Source: Ailurus styani
Lineage: Eukaryota > Chordata > Mammalia > Carnivora > Ailuridae
Reading direction: 5' to 3'
Length of the DNA stretch: 64,000 bases
Assembly (NCBI GenBank): GCA_002007465.1
Contig: LNAC01000109.1
Location: 2,683,885 to 2,747,884 of the forward strand
The translations under genes were made by a program, and so were the position numbers. The notes beneath the pieces were generated by a model. It worked only from the letters and a program-made list of their open reading frames with translations. It was not told the origin of the DNA and ran no database searches. Below are positions 45,875 to 56,319 of the stretch, in pieces. The stretch's first letter is position 1. The number at the start of each line of letters is the position of its first letter.

Positions 45875-46430
45875 ATGGCTAAGCGAGGTCTCACCTTTGC
45901 TGGGTCATAGGGTATCCAGATTATCTGACTAACCATGACTTCTGGGGGTGTCTGTGGATGAGATTAGCATTTGACTTGGTGGACAGAGGAAAGAAGAAGG
46001 CTCTCTGTGATGTGGGCAGGCATTGTCCAAAGTTGAGGGCCTGAACAGAACACAAAGGGGAAGGAAGGGAGAATTCTGTTCATTTTTTCAGCCTGACTGT
46101 TGAGCTGGGACACTGGTCTTCTCCCCTTGGACTGGGATTTACACCACTGGCTCCCCTGGTCCTCAGGCCTTCGGACTCTGACTGAATTACACTACTGCCT
46201 TTCCTAGGGTCTCCAGCTTGCAGATGCCAGCGTGAGCCAATGTCTTATAATAAATCAGTATCTCCTCTCTCTCTCCCTCCCCCTGCCTCCCCTCCTCCTC
46301 CCTCCCACCCTCTCTCTCTCACTCTCCATATATATATATACACATATATATATGTATATATATATATATATTGATAGCAATATATCTATATCTATAATGT
46401 TCCGTTTCTCTGGTTACTCCCTAAATCAGA
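45875..46430 (+). mobile_element. Old mammalian interspersed repeat, family uncertain, with AT expansion
   Basis: 'ggatgagattagcatttgac' and 'gaattctgttcattt', then 'ctcctggtcctcaggcctt'-like and 'cttataataaatc' blocks, belong to a well-known mammalian repeat ending 'tctctggagaaccctgac'. I cannot name it with confidence (possibly an LTR). Microsatellite growth at 46258-46372 splits its 3' end, which resumes as 'tccgtttctctggttact'. Confidence 0.6.
46258..46372. repeat. (CT)n then (AT)n low-complexity tract
   Basis: C/T-rich sequence is followed by about 50 bases of TA/CA alternation. The TA part is nearly self-complementary and could extrude as a cruciform. Confidence 0.9.
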
Positions 46431-46596
46431 TCCAAACCCTTCTAGAATCTGCCTGTCAACTGTCACCCTTCTTTGCATGGGCCACCCTTCACCTGCCCCT
46501 TCCCCAACACCCCCTTGCCTCCCGGGCTGCTCCTTCTTCCCTCGATGACCCTTTATATTAACCCAACCTTTATCGACTGCTCCCTTCTAGTTCCAT

Positions 46597-46830
46597 CCAG
46601 TAAACCTTTATTGAGTGTCTGTTGTGGGCAGGACACCAGGCTAAGTGCTGTGACTACTGAGACACACAAAGCCATGGTCTTACCCCTCACATCATTCCAA
46701 GATAATGTAGGGTTACCTGCTCGAGAAGATGCTGCAGGTGCCCAGGGAACACCAAGGAAGGTCTGGGGCGGGTGGGGGAAGAGGTATGAGGCTGGGGACA
46801 CGTTCTTTCAGGAAGTGACGAAGGTGTCCC
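46597..46830 (-). mobile_element. L2 LINE 3'-end fragment, antisense
   Basis: 'cctttattgagtgtctgttg' and 'accaggctaagtgctgtgac', then 'ttctttcaggaagtgacg', follow antisense L2. Confidence 0.6.
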
Positions 46831-47084
46831 AAGCAGACTCAGCAGGACCCCTGTGGGGGGTGGAAGTGGGGCACCAGGATCAGAGTCAGAATTCCCACAG
46901 CCCTCACTGCCTGCCACCCCTGTGTACCTGGCCCCGGGCAGAGTGGTGTGAAACCCACTCTTTCCTACCTGTTTGCCTCCTTCAAGGGCTGTTCCTTCTC
47001 TAAAGTCCTCCTAGGCTGAGCACCCAGCAGGCCCCAGCAGGGACTCTAGGACCAGGGTCTGCTTCTGTTGTGGTATCTCAGTCT

Positions 47085-47382
47085 AAGGTGGTGACACGCT
47101 GGGGGCAGCCGTCTCCTCTGCTCCACACTCCCCGCCAGCCACCTCAGGGATCATTCAGAAACACAGTCAGGCCACACCCTCCTTAAAAACCTAACTCCCC
47201 ACCCACAGCTTTCAAGGCGGGGGTGGGGGTGTGGGGGGAGTGAGGATCTCAAGGGCCTGCCATGCACTCCAGCCCCACCCCACATCACTCCTGCCACAGG
47301 GACTTTGCATGAGCTGGCCCTTCCTGCTACAGGGCTGCCTCTGTCCCTTTCTGTTTCCCTCTCCCTAGCAGGCAGGCGTGCG

Positions 47383-47419
<37 letters not shown>

Positions 47420-47560
47420 CACCTCATCTATGAAGGGTTAGGCTCCCCACAGAATTTCCTGCACTTCTCTAGCGCTGGTGGGATTACCTGGGCTGACTGA
47501 CCCTTTGAGGGCAAGAACCTGGTCTCATTCCAAGCCCAGCTCAGGGCCGGTAGCTCTTGC
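47085..47560 (+). mobile_element. L2 LINE 3' region, sense, with microsatellite
   Basis: 'cacagggactttgcatgag' corresponds to the L2 'cagggcctttgcacatg' block. The later 'tttgagggcaagaacctggt' matches its 3' end. A GC/CA tract has grown inside. Confidence 0.62.
47382..47420. repeat. (GC)n(AC)n microsatellite
   Basis: Perfect alternating purine-pyrimidine tract, GC then AC, with Z-DNA potential. Confidence 0.95.
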
Positions 47561-47904
47561 AAACTTCAAATGAGGCTCTTGAAGCATATGCATGGGGAAA
47601 ATTCTGCCATTGCTAAATGCTAGAGGTGACCACCACCCTTTTAATAAACAGCAACAGTATGGAGGCAAGGTTTATTTCATGTTAAATAACATATATGTCA
47701 TTTGCGTTCGCTAGAATCTGTGATCTGAGTAATAAAGGTTTAGGAAAAACCACCCGTGACCTCAGGAAGCTGGGGAATTCTGCCCCTGCCCTGGGCTGCG
47801 GTCACCTCTGTTCTGAGGATCTCACTGGCAATGAAAGACTTGATAAGGCTGCTGCCCACAACCATCAGACCCCCCCACACACACACACTCAAAGTGCAAC
47901 CGGA
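47561..47904. other. Unassigned sequence
   Basis: No gene or named repeat. Confidence 0.35.
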
Positions 47905-48240
47905 GGCATCGCACTCTGTGAGCCTCCGTTTCTCTCTCCATAAAATGGGTATAAAAAAATCCCTCTCGGGGCGCCTGGGTGGCTCAGTGGGTTAAGCCTC
48001 TGCCTTCCGCTCAGGTCATGATCTCGGGGTCCTGGGATCAAGCCGCGCATTGGGCTCTCTGCTCAGCAGAAAGCCTGCTTCCCCCTCTCTCTCTGTGTGC
48101 CTCTCTGCCTACTTGTGATCTGTCAAATAAATAAATAAAATCTTAAAAAAAAATCCCTCTCACAAAAGCCTGTTAATAAGGATCAAGTGAAAAATAACAT
48201 GAGACAGTATTTAGTAAGCTATGAAGGCCCATGACATTTT
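47905..48240 (+). repeat. MIR, sense, interrupted by a SINE
   Basis: Left part 'gcctccgtttctctctccat' joined to 'aaaatgggtataa'. Right part 'taaggatcaagtgaaaaata'. Removing the SINE restores one element. Confidence 0.65.
47968..48152 (+). mobile_element. Young carnivore SINE, mustelid-type 3' module
   Basis: Target duplication 'aaaaatccctctc' on both sides (47955 and 48149). The body has 'tctgcctacttgtgatctg' and the head matches the subfamily consensus closely. Confidence 0.96.
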
Positions 48241-48404
48241 CTGGGCTGCAAAAAGTTCCCCTTATTGCCAAGTTGATTAATAAAAAATAAACCTGTCCAT
48301 ATGGATCTAACAGGTTCTATTTCATAGAGTCTCTTGCCAGTTCCCACCCCATCGACCTTGCTGTTCCTCTCCTTGCCCAGTCCCTAGGATCTGGTTCCAC
48401 TAGC

Positions 48405-48565
48405 CTCCTGGTAAGAGCAAGAATTCTGGCTTGACCATGCATAGCTGTGTGACCTAGATGAGCACCTTACCCTCTCTGAGCCTGTCTTCCAGAGATGACC
48501 AAGGGTTGTAGACAGGATTAAGTGGGATGACCGATATTCAGTGCACGGGATTGTGTGCTCCATGA
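48405..48565 (+). repeat. MIR, sense
   Basis: 'gctgtgtgacctagatgag' and 'ccttaccctctctgagcctg', then 'acaggattaagtgggatga', follow MIR order. Confidence 0.72.
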
Positions 48566-49099
48566 CCATGAGCTTTTGGGCCACCTTGGAGGTCCTGGGG
48601 AGCAGGGCCCAGTGACCACACCGGACAAGCAGACTTCTCTCTCCCTGTGGGGGCCAAGCAGGGCCAAGGTGTCACCTGGCATTGTTCCCAGTTAGATCTG
48701 GTGTTGCACAGAGCCAGGGGACAGTCTCCCCTGCTGCAAGCTCCTATAAAAAGAGGTACGGAGGCCACGGGGGTGCCATGGGGGTGGGTGTTGGGGGTGG
48801 AAATATCTAGAATCTTTTCTCTCCTCCCTTTACAGAAACCCCCAAAACAGCTCCCCTCATGGAGTTCCAAGCTGTTTGACTTGCCAAATACCTGGCCCAT
48901 TCTTCGTTCTGCACTTTAAAATCCACTTTCTCCTTAAAACTGGAGACACCGCCTTAAAATACAAGGTCTCCACCAGCATTTCTTGCTGTATTTTTAAAAA
49001 GTCTACAGTCAGTGCCAAAAAGAATGGGGAGTTAGGGCTCTTGGGACTCATTCTTGGACCATGATGACTGATGAGGCCACGGCTTTTTCATCTCTTGTT
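48566..49099. other. Unassigned sequence
   Basis: No exon or repeat is recognised. Opposed frames at 48538-48919 have no domain. Confidence 0.4.
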
Positions 49100-49175
49100 C
49101 GCAGCTGAATCCCAGCCTCTGGAACAGCGCCTGGCACAGGGCAGACACTCAAGAACAAGCAGCTGAACTTGGGAA
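49100..49175 (+). repeat. L2/MIR 3'-end fragment, sense
   Basis: 'gcgcctggcacagggcagac' followed by 'actcaagaacaag' matches the shared 3' end of MIR and L2. Confidence 0.5.
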
Positions 49176-49264
49176 TGACCGGGTGTAAGAAATCATTTCA
49201 CCCATGTGGCTGGGGCTCATTGGAGTTCTGGGGCTCACAGGGGACTGCAATCCCTAACTCGGGT

Positions 49265-49400
49265 GAGTGTCTTTGGCTCAACCAAAGGGCTTTCGCATCC
49301 GTATTTCAGATATCAACACTCTGAGGTAGGAGTGCAATCGCCTTCTGCAGAGGAGCTGAACGGGACAGAGAGAAACGAAGGGCTCATCTAAGAGACAGAA
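49265..49400 (-). repeat. MIR-like fragment, antisense
   Basis: 'cgtatttcagatatcaacac', 'gaggtaggagtgcaatcgcc' and 'gcagaggagctgaacgg' fit antisense MIR. Confidence 0.5.
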
Positions 49401-49704
49401 CTCGTGTCTCTCATCAGGGCTGTTCACCAATATGGCTGCAGGCTCCTTCCACAGCAACACAGTGCTTCTTGCTATCCTGTTACACAATCAGGGGAAAGCT
49501 CGATCTTCCAGCGGTCTACGGTTCATCTGTCCATCCACCCACCCAAACAGGCCAACCTTCACCATGTGGCAGGTTCTGCTGGGCTCCAGGAGGGGAGAAC
49601 ATGGCGGCGGGTAGGAGCGGGGGTGAATTCGAAGCTGGGGTAAGAGCAGCTCTCGGGGGCTGCTCTTTCTAACAGCAGTGAAGGAGATGGACTATCCCCT
49701 CTGG
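49401..49704. other. Unassigned sequence
   Basis: No gene or repeat is recognised. Confidence 0.35.
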
Positions 49705-50320
49705 GGCCACTGTGGAAAAGAGTTTAGTGGCCCCTCACAAAGTTCGACATAAAATGCCCTAGGAGCCAGAGTTCCACCCTCGTTTTATATCCAAGAGGAT
49801 TGAAAAGAGGGACTCGGATGAGGACTTGCATGCCAACGTTCACAGCAGCATTATTTGCAATAGTCAAAAGCTGGAGCCAACCCAAGTGTCCAGTGACAGA
49901 CGAGTGGATAAGCAAAACACGGTATGTACGACAGAACGGTACTCAGTTATACGAGGAAATGATGTTCTGATACGTGATTCGATGTGGATGACTCTTGAAA
50001 ACACTACGCAAGTGAAGGAAGCCAGGCACAAAAGGACAAATGTCGCATGGGTCCGCTTACAGGAACTATCTAGAATATGGAAATTTGCAAGGACGGAAAG
50101 TAGACTGGATGCTATCAGGGGGCGTGGTTTAGAGGGTGAGAAGGAACCACTGAGTGATTGGTACAGAGTTTCTGTTTGGGCTGATGGAAACTTGTGGAAT
50201 CAGCAGTGATTCTTGCACAACACTGTAGGTGTAATCAATGCCCCTGGGTTGCACGCTTCAAAATGGCTAAAGTGGCAGAGTTTATTTATATTTATTTTAC
50301 CACAATTTTTTTTTTTTAAA
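49705..50320 (+). mobile_element. L1M 3' end, sense
   Basis: 'ttcacagcagcattatttgc', 'cccaagtgtccagtgacaga' and 'tgatacgtgattcgatgtgg', then 'acaggaactatctagaat', 'cttgcacaacactgtagg' and 'caaaatggctaaagtgg', give a continuous sense L1 ORF2 end and 3' UTR, closing in an A-rich tail region. The 127-codon frame inside (49826-50209) is a decayed ORF2 remnant. Confidence 0.82.
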
Positions 50321-51160
50321 GCACAAACACACGCAAAACATGATAGCAGTAGCATGGGAGTAGACATGCAGGTCAGGGAAACAGAACAGTGGGTCTGAAA
50401 ACAAAGCAGACTATTCAGGTGGTATCGACACAATGGAAACATGTCTCACCGGGGCAGAGGTGGGGTGGGGGGAGCCCAAAGTAAAAAAAGCCAAATGACA
50501 AGCTTAGGGAAAAAAAAATAACAGAAAAATCTGTTTCTAACTCTAGCAATGAGAAGCCCTTCCCCTGCAAAATATAAAATGATGGCACCACAAAGGAAAA
50601 CATTTTCCCTGTGGCGGTCAAGTCTTTGAACTGGACAATCTGGCAGGATCTAATACAATTTTGAGTATCCATAAATACATGTATCCTCTAGCCACTGGGC
50701 ATGTCTCCTGGAGAAATGCTCCTGTGAGTCACGTTCAAGGGCATTCCTGGAAACACCGTTCCTAAGGAGAAAGCAAGGACGGTGTCTTGTTCTTCACACT
50801 ACCTGGTGCATACCTGGTGCCAGCTGGGAAGGAACTTGGCAGAGCACAGATGGGAGATGAATGTTTTCTTGGCCATTGTACCGGAACAGATGGACATCAA
50901 GACAGCTTATGAGATGTCATTAGGATAAGTGTAAATTCCTGGAGTGGCATCCAGGAGTAACAGGCATGCAGGTGCTGGGTGGACAGCCATGGCATGGCAG
51001 CACCTCATGCGGAAAGAGGTGGGGGTGCTCACTGCAGAAGCCCCCGCATGGAGTGGCTGGCGTGGGGGGACTGCTGGACGCTGCTGGGGTCTTGGCTTTG
51101 CCAAGCTTGTGTCTGGACCCTGGCCTGTCATCCCCATTCTCTCCTGTGTCTTCAGTAATC
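50321..51160. other. Unassigned sequence
   Basis: No gene or named repeat. A-rich blocks near 50500-50580 may be old LINE sequence. Confidence 0.38.
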
Positions 51161-51336
51161 CCCTTATTTGTTTATTTGAGAGAGAGAGAGAGAGCAGGGG
51201 GTCAGGGGCAGAGGCAGAGGGAGAAGCAGGTTTCCTGCTGAGCAGGGAGCCCAATGTGGGACTTGATCCCAGGACCCCAGGATCATGACCTGAGCTGAAG
51301 GCAGATGCTTAACCTACTGAGCCACCCAGGTGCCCC
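51161..51336 (-). mobile_element. Carnivore SINE, antisense, tail-less
   Basis: Starts abruptly at 'tatttgtttatttgagag' without the usual T run and 'aagattt'. Ends at 'cacccaggtgcccc'. Either truncated at its 3' end or tail lost. Confidence 0.9.
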
Positions 51337-52222
51337 TCCTTTGACGCTCTTGAAAGAAGAGTTGATACTCACCGCCTCCCCCTCCTCGCCAGCCACCCCT
51401 CACTATGCAAAAACCCTTTCCCCACCTTCCCTTCTGGGATACCACTCTGTTTCCGTTCTTCCTTCCGGGTTAACTGAGGCTTTCTGAAAAGATGGAGACC
51501 CTCCAATGCAAGCCCCTTCTGCATTGCTGGTTTTCTCCCCGACTTCGTTGGATACACCCCTTTCTCTTCCCGCCTCCCCGATCCCCTGTGGCTCACCTCA
51601 CCACTGTTCCCTTGAGCCTCATAACCCCACCCCTCCCCAGAGACTTCGCACAATCATCCCTGTCTGTCCTGCTGGAAGCATGTGTAAGTCTTCCCCATCC
51701 TTAAACATGGCACCGCCTCCTGGAGATCTTTTCCATCCTCTTAGGACCTCCCTGTGACTTTGCCACCAGCCTCTTCCAAAGAGAGGGCCGCCTCCCTACC
51801 TCCCTGTCGCCTCCCGTCACCCGTCGCTCTGTGTCACACAGTCTGACTTAGGCCTGAGTTCCCCTGTTGCAGCTGCCCCCACATGGCACGCGAGACCTCG
51901 CTGGAGCCTTTCCTGCCTTCCCTGCCTCTCTCCCGTCCTCCCGCAACTCCTCCTCCTTATAGGGGGAAACAGAGTCCCTCTCTTCCCCCACCGGATTCTG
52001 CGCTTTCTTGGGTCCCTGCAGTGGCTGCTCCTCCCATTCTAGATGGAGGCTGTCCCCAGGCTCTGTCCTTGGTCTTCTCTCTTCCCCATTATCTATCATA
52101 ACCAAGGAGGTGGGACGAGGATGCCGAGGAGACTTTGGAGTTGGGGAAGTTCTTTGTGCTGGCTTTTGTTGTTGTTGTTTCGGTAAATGGCATGATGTGG
52201 GGAGGTAAACCATACATGGATC
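51337..52222. other. Unassigned pyrimidine-rich sequence
   Basis: C/T-rich with few stops on both strands. 'ctctgtgtcacacagtctga' near 51830 hints at a decayed L2 3' UTR but the evidence is thin. Confidence 0.38.
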
Positions 52223-52435
52223 TTTTTTTTTTTTTTAAGATTTTATTTATTTACGTGAGACAGAGAGAGTGTGTGAGTGAGAGCACGAGCAGGGGTAGGG
52301 GGGCGGAGGCAGAAGGAGAGGAGAAGCAGACTCCCCACTGAGCAGGGAGACCAACGTGGGGCTTGATCCCAGGACCCCGGGATCATGACCTGAGCCAAAG
52401 GCAGACGCTCAACCAACTGAGCCACCCAGGCGCCC
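52223..52435 (-). mobile_element. Carnivore SINE, antisense
   Basis: T run, 'aagattttatttatttacg' and a complete body ending 'cacccaggcgccc'. It abuts a plus-strand SINE fragment head to head. Confidence 0.94.
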
Positions 52436-52543
52436 TGAGCATCTGACTCCTGATCTCGACTCAGGTCTTGATCTCACGGTCCTGAGTTCAAGCCCCACGT
52501 TGGGCCTCATGCTGGGCAGGGAGCCTACTTAGTGGGCAAAAAA
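52436..52543 (+). mobile_element. Carnivore SINE fragment lacking its head
   Basis: Starts at 'tgagcatctgactcctgatc', about 24 bases into the element, and ends at 'gagcctacttag' plus a short A-rich tail. Older 'ctgactcctgatct' body. Confidence 0.82.
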
Positions 52544-52689
52544 GGAAGGAAGAGGGACCTTTCCCATTGGTGCAGAGTTGGCTGCTGTGACCCAAAGCTG
52601 GGGTTCCACATCCTACAGAGTCAGATAACCCCCAACTAACTTCCTGGGGGTAGAGGGGTGCAGCCAGACCACCAGACTGCTCAACAAAC

Positions 52690-53235
52690 CACTTGGGCCA
52701 TGCAGGATGCTAGGATTGCCCAGAGGAGGGGACACCACTTACAGGAAGGCAGAAGGGCAATGATGCCTGAGCTGAGCTTTGAAAAGCCTCGGAAAGTAGC
52801 CAGTGTGGTGAAGCAGGGTGCTAAGCGTGTTCTTAGAAGAAGTGGAGTAGGAAGGTAGCAGGCTGGTGTCATGAGGACATAAGGTCAACTGCAGGAAAGC
52901 TGGCAGGTGAATATGAAAAGCTGGGCAAAAGGGTTCATGGAGGAAAGGGCCCTGCGTGATTAGACTGTCCCTCACCAACCAGGAGATTCCTCCCACACCG
53001 CTCTTACCCCCCAAACTACAGCAGCTCAGATCACTGGATGGAGGGACAGGTGGTCAGTGCAGGGTGTGGGGCAGGGGACATGAGCAGGTCCGAGTTTTAG
53101 ACACACCGCTGACTTCTGTGCACAGGACAGTGCCAAGGACGACCAGGGGGAAGTCAGGCATCAGGCAGGAGGGTGCCGCAGTGGCCCAGGCATGGAATGA
53201 TGACCTCTGACCCTGAGCAGTGTGTGCAGGAAAGA
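52690..53235 (-). mobile_element. Probable L2 LINE fragment, antisense
   Basis: 'atgcctgagctgagctttga', 'cagtggcccaggcatggaat' and 'gatgacctctgac' resemble antisense L2 blocks. Strongly diverged. Confidence 0.5.
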
Positions 53236-53335
53236 GAGAACACAGGGGGCACCCTGAGGGGGTGAAACCCAGCAGGACATGGACTGGAGGGTGTAGGGGC
53301 AGAGCAGATGCAGGGCGAGTTGGCTTCTCGTTTTC

Positions 53336-53517
53336 TTTTTTCTTTAGAGAGAGAGAGCATGCAAGGGGAGGGGCAGAGGAAGAGAGAGAGAATCTTAAGC
53401 AGGCTCCATGACCAGTGCGGAGCCTGATGCAGGGCTCGATCTCGCGACCTCGAGGTCACAACCTTAGCCAAAATGAGGAGTCGGATGCTTAACCCACTGA
53501 GCCACCCAGGTACCCCT
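53336..53517 (-). mobile_element. Carnivore SINE, antisense
   Basis: Target duplication 'ttctcgttttct' (53325) against 'ttctagttttct' (53520). Ends 'cacccaggtacccc'. The reverse-transcribed tail is short. Confidence 0.92.
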
Positions 53518-54109
53518 GTTTCTAGTTTTCTGACTCAGGAATTAATAGGGCAGCCATCCCACTGAGGCGAGGTGGGATGGGACCCAAGCACAGAGGTGGT
53601 GTTAGCTTCAGACAGGAGAAGAGATACCTTCCATTTTAACCACAGGAGGTGGAGCAGGTGGGCTTGAGTTCAAATACATTTAGGGGCCCAGTGGGGGGCG
53701 GGGCAGTACTTGTACCTAATGCCTTTGGTTTTCTGGGTGGAGAAGAAGACAAGCAAGTAAGGTGGGTAGAGGTGGGGCTCTGAGGAACAGGAAGGTTTGA
53801 AACACAGCAGTTCCCCCACATCATGGGGAATATGTTCCAAGACCTCAACGGCTGCCTGGCACCTCGGATAGTACCAAATCCTAGACATAGACTGTCTTTC
53901 CCTATAATACACACATACCTATGATGAAGTTTAATTTATAAATTAGGCACAGTAAGATTAGCAACAACCAATAATAACATGGGACAATTATAGCAGTATA
54001 CTGTATGTAATAAAAGTTATATGACTGTGTCCTCTCTCTCTCAAAATACCTGATTGTACTGCAGTCAACCTTCTTATGATGATGTGAGATGAAAAGACGC
54101 CCACGTAAC

Positions 54110-54348
54110 TGGGGGGACCTGGGTGGCTCAGTCATTAAGCATCTGCCTTCGGCTCAAGTCATGATCCTGGGGTCCTGGGATTGAGCCCTGCATTGGGCTC
54201 CCTGCACAGCGGGAAGCCTGCTTCTTCCTCTCCCACTTCCCCTGCTTGTGTTCCCTCTCTCCCTGTCTCTCTGTCAAATAAATGAAATGAAATGAAATGA
54301 AATGAAATGAAATGAAATGAAATGAAATAAAATAAAATAAAATAAAAT
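54110..54348 (+). mobile_element. Carnivore SINE inside the Tigger element
   Basis: Target duplication 'agacgcccacgtaac' (54095-54109) against 'agatgcctatgtaat' (54349-54363). The A-tail has become a pentanucleotide array. Confidence 0.95.
54280..54348. repeat. (AAATG)n/(AAATA)n array at a SINE tail
   Basis: About ten AAATG units are followed by AAATA units. The array presumably grew from the normal 'aaataaataa' tail. The resulting Phe/His/Ser-rich minus frames are artefacts. Confidence 0.96.
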
Positions 54349-54495
54349 AGATGCCTATGTAATGGGATGAAGTGAGACAAAATGACATAAGCATTGTGCC
54401 CTTCTGATGCTGTCAGAGGGAGGTTCATCTGCTCCCTGACTGCAGTTGACTGAGGGGCCTGGAACCTCAGGAAGTGAATCTGCAGTAAGGGGGGG

Positions 54496-54692
54496 CACCT
54501 GAGTGGCTCAGTCAGATAAGCGTCTGCCTTCGGCTCAGGTCATGATCCCAGGGTCCTGGGATCGAGCCCTACGTCGGGCTCCCTGCTCAGCAGGAAGCCT
54601 GCTTCTTCCTTTCCTACTCCCCCTACTTGTGTTCCCTCTGTCACTGTCTCTCTCTGTCAAATAAATAAATAAAATCTTAAAAAAAAAAAAGT
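54496..54692 (+). mobile_element. Carnivore SINE inside the Tigger terminus
   Basis: A perfect 18-base target duplication, 'atctgcagtaaggggggg', occurs at 54478-54495 and 54693-54710 and is itself the Tigger end sequence. Identical duplicates indicate a relatively recent insertion. Confidence 0.97.
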
Positions 54693-54717
54693 ATCTGCAG
54701 TAAGGGGGGGACCACCG

Positions 54718-55358
54718 CGGTCACAGCTGAGAAAGGTGGGAGGCCAAAAGAAGACCACCGAGCAGCAACGGAGGCCTCGCTGAACATGGACGCCATTTTC
54801 ATCTTTGGACTTTGTTGATGGCATCTTTTCTTGGATTAACCCTTTTAACATTCATGTAGCCAAATCGACCAATTTCCCTTTTACAGCTTCTAGGTTTCAT
54901 GGCACACTTTAAAAAGCAGCCCCCCCCCCAATATGACAGTTTGAAACCAAACCAACCCAAACAAAGAAGGTGGGGCCATATGTAGCTGCCATAAACAATA
55001 TCCAGGAAAACAGATTAAGTGCAGAGCCACAGACTGTCTTGGGAAGACCAGGAGGTGAGGGGGCTGCCTCTGGGGAGCTGGCTGGTTGGAGCAGATGTTG
55101 CAGAAAGTCACAGGGCAAGGGATCAGAGGATACAGGGATGATGGGCTGAAGGCAGAGATGCCACTGCCTAATGGGAGAGAGAGCAGGTATATTTCAGACA
55201 CACAGCAGTTCCTGACCCCAAGATCAGAGATCGCCTGCAATCAGAGGAGAGTGACCATATTTTGTGCTAAGGTACAAAAAGGTGAAGTAGCATTCACAAG
55301 GACACATCGATAACAGGGCATTGTGTTCTGGCTCCAGAACCTAACTAACCTTCATCCC
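54718..55358. other. Unassigned sequence
   Basis: No gene or named repeat is recognised. Confidence 0.38.
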
Positions 55359-55458
55359 TAATCTATGCTACTTTTCACATCATACTAAGTGAAAAAGCAG
55401 AACACAGAACTGTTTATAGTGGGAGCACAATTCTGTAAAACAAAAATCAGAAATCCTG

Positions 55459-55854
55459 TTGACCCCTGAACAATGAGAGGGCTAAGGGTGCCAACTCCCC
55501 CACACCATCAAAAATCTGCATATAACTTTTGACTCCCCCCAAACTTAACTGCGGATGGCCTACTGTTGACCAGAAGCCTTACCAATAACAAAACAGTCAA
55601 TTACCGCGTTTTGTATGTTATGTGTATTATATACTGTATTCCTACAACAATGTAAGCTAGAGGAAAGCAAGTGTTATTAAGAGACTCATAAGGGGTATAC
55701 CTGCGTAGCTCAGTTGGTTGAGTGTCGGACTCTTGGTTTTGGCTCAGGTCATGATCTCAGGGTCCTGGGATTGAGCCCCGTGTCAGGCTCTTTGGCTCAG
55801 TGTGGAGTCTGCTCGGGATTCTCTCTCTCCTTCTGCCCCTCCCCCCGCTTGTGA

Positions 55855-55890
<36 letters not shown>

Positions 55891-56017
55891 AAATAAATAA
55901 AATCTTAAAAAAAAGAAATTCATAAGGAAGAGAAAATACATTTATAGTACTGGACTGTAAAAGTCACATAGGAGTAAACCTGCTCATTTGAAACCTGTGT
56001 TGTTCAAGGGTTAACTG
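55459..56017 (-). mobile_element. Tigger-type non-autonomous DNA transposon with SINE
   Basis: Terminal inverted repeats 'gttgacccctgaacaa' (left) and 'ttgttcaagggttaact' (right). The interior contains 'cttttgactccccccaaact', 'gcggatggcctactgttgac' and 'ttgtatgttatgtgtattat'. Transposase is absent. Confidence 0.88.
55691..55914 (+). mobile_element. Carnivore SINE inside the Tigger element
   Basis: 'ggggtatacctgcgtagctc' head keeps a tRNA-like look. The target duplication is 'actcataagg' against 'attcataagg'. The CT tract (55859-55886) is expanded. Confidence 0.93.
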
Positions 56018-56057
56018 TGTGTGTGCGTGCGCGCGCGTGTGTGTATGTGTGTGTGTA
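56018..56057. repeat. (GT)n(GC)n microsatellite
   Basis: Directly at the right terminus of the Tigger element: GT, then GC, then GT again. Alternating purine-pyrimidine. Confidence 0.93.
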
Positions 56058-56319
56058 TTTATAGGCAGTATATTTATAGGCAGGCACTGGAAAGAAATAC
56101 ATTAAAATGTTCACAGGAGTTATCTGAGTGGTGATTTTAAAAAATGTTTTTCTAGATTTTCTATAATTAACATTAGTATTATTAACAGAAAAAAAAAGTC
56201 ATTCAAAATAACCACTGGAATGGGCAAGTTCCAAAGACATTCTATAAAAATAGACTTTCTGGAAAAAGGCACCTTGGCAACATACTCTGAGCATTTGAAT
56301 AAACAAAAAAGTACCCTGC

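Larger units (their letters stand above)
53805..54717. mobile_element. Tigger-type DNA transposon carrying two SINEs
   Basis: Begins 'cagcagttcccccacatcat' and ends 'gtaaggggggaccaccg', an imperfect inverted pair. The interior 'atgaagtttaatttataaat' and 'taggcacagtaagattag', then 'atgatgtgagatgaaaaga', matches Tigger/MER2-like non-autonomous elements. Two SINEs have inserted since. Confidence 0.8.
55359..56200 (+). mobile_element. L1M-like 3' end split by a Tigger element
   Basis: Left: 'tactaagtgaaaaagcagaa'. Right: 'cattaaaatgttcacaggag', 'ttatctgagtggtgatttt' and 'ttttctataattaacatt'. The two halves fit one L1 3' UTR with the DNA transposon between them. Confidence 0.6.

Noticed and set aside
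54280..54348. Regularly repeated short units that could be mistaken for a CRISPR array
   Set aside because: Units are five bases without spacers, and the sequence is clearly mammalian.
54128..54428. Minus frames rich in Phe/His/Ser/Ile repeats
   Set aside because: Translation of the AAATG pentanucleotide array at a SINE tail.
55691..55780. tRNA-like sequence with A-box and B-box-like blocks, as at the head of every SINE here
   Set aside because: It continues into a SINE body with a polypyrimidine tract and A-tail, and no cloverleaf with a proper acceptor stem can close. It is a tRNA-derived SINE head, not a tRNA gene.
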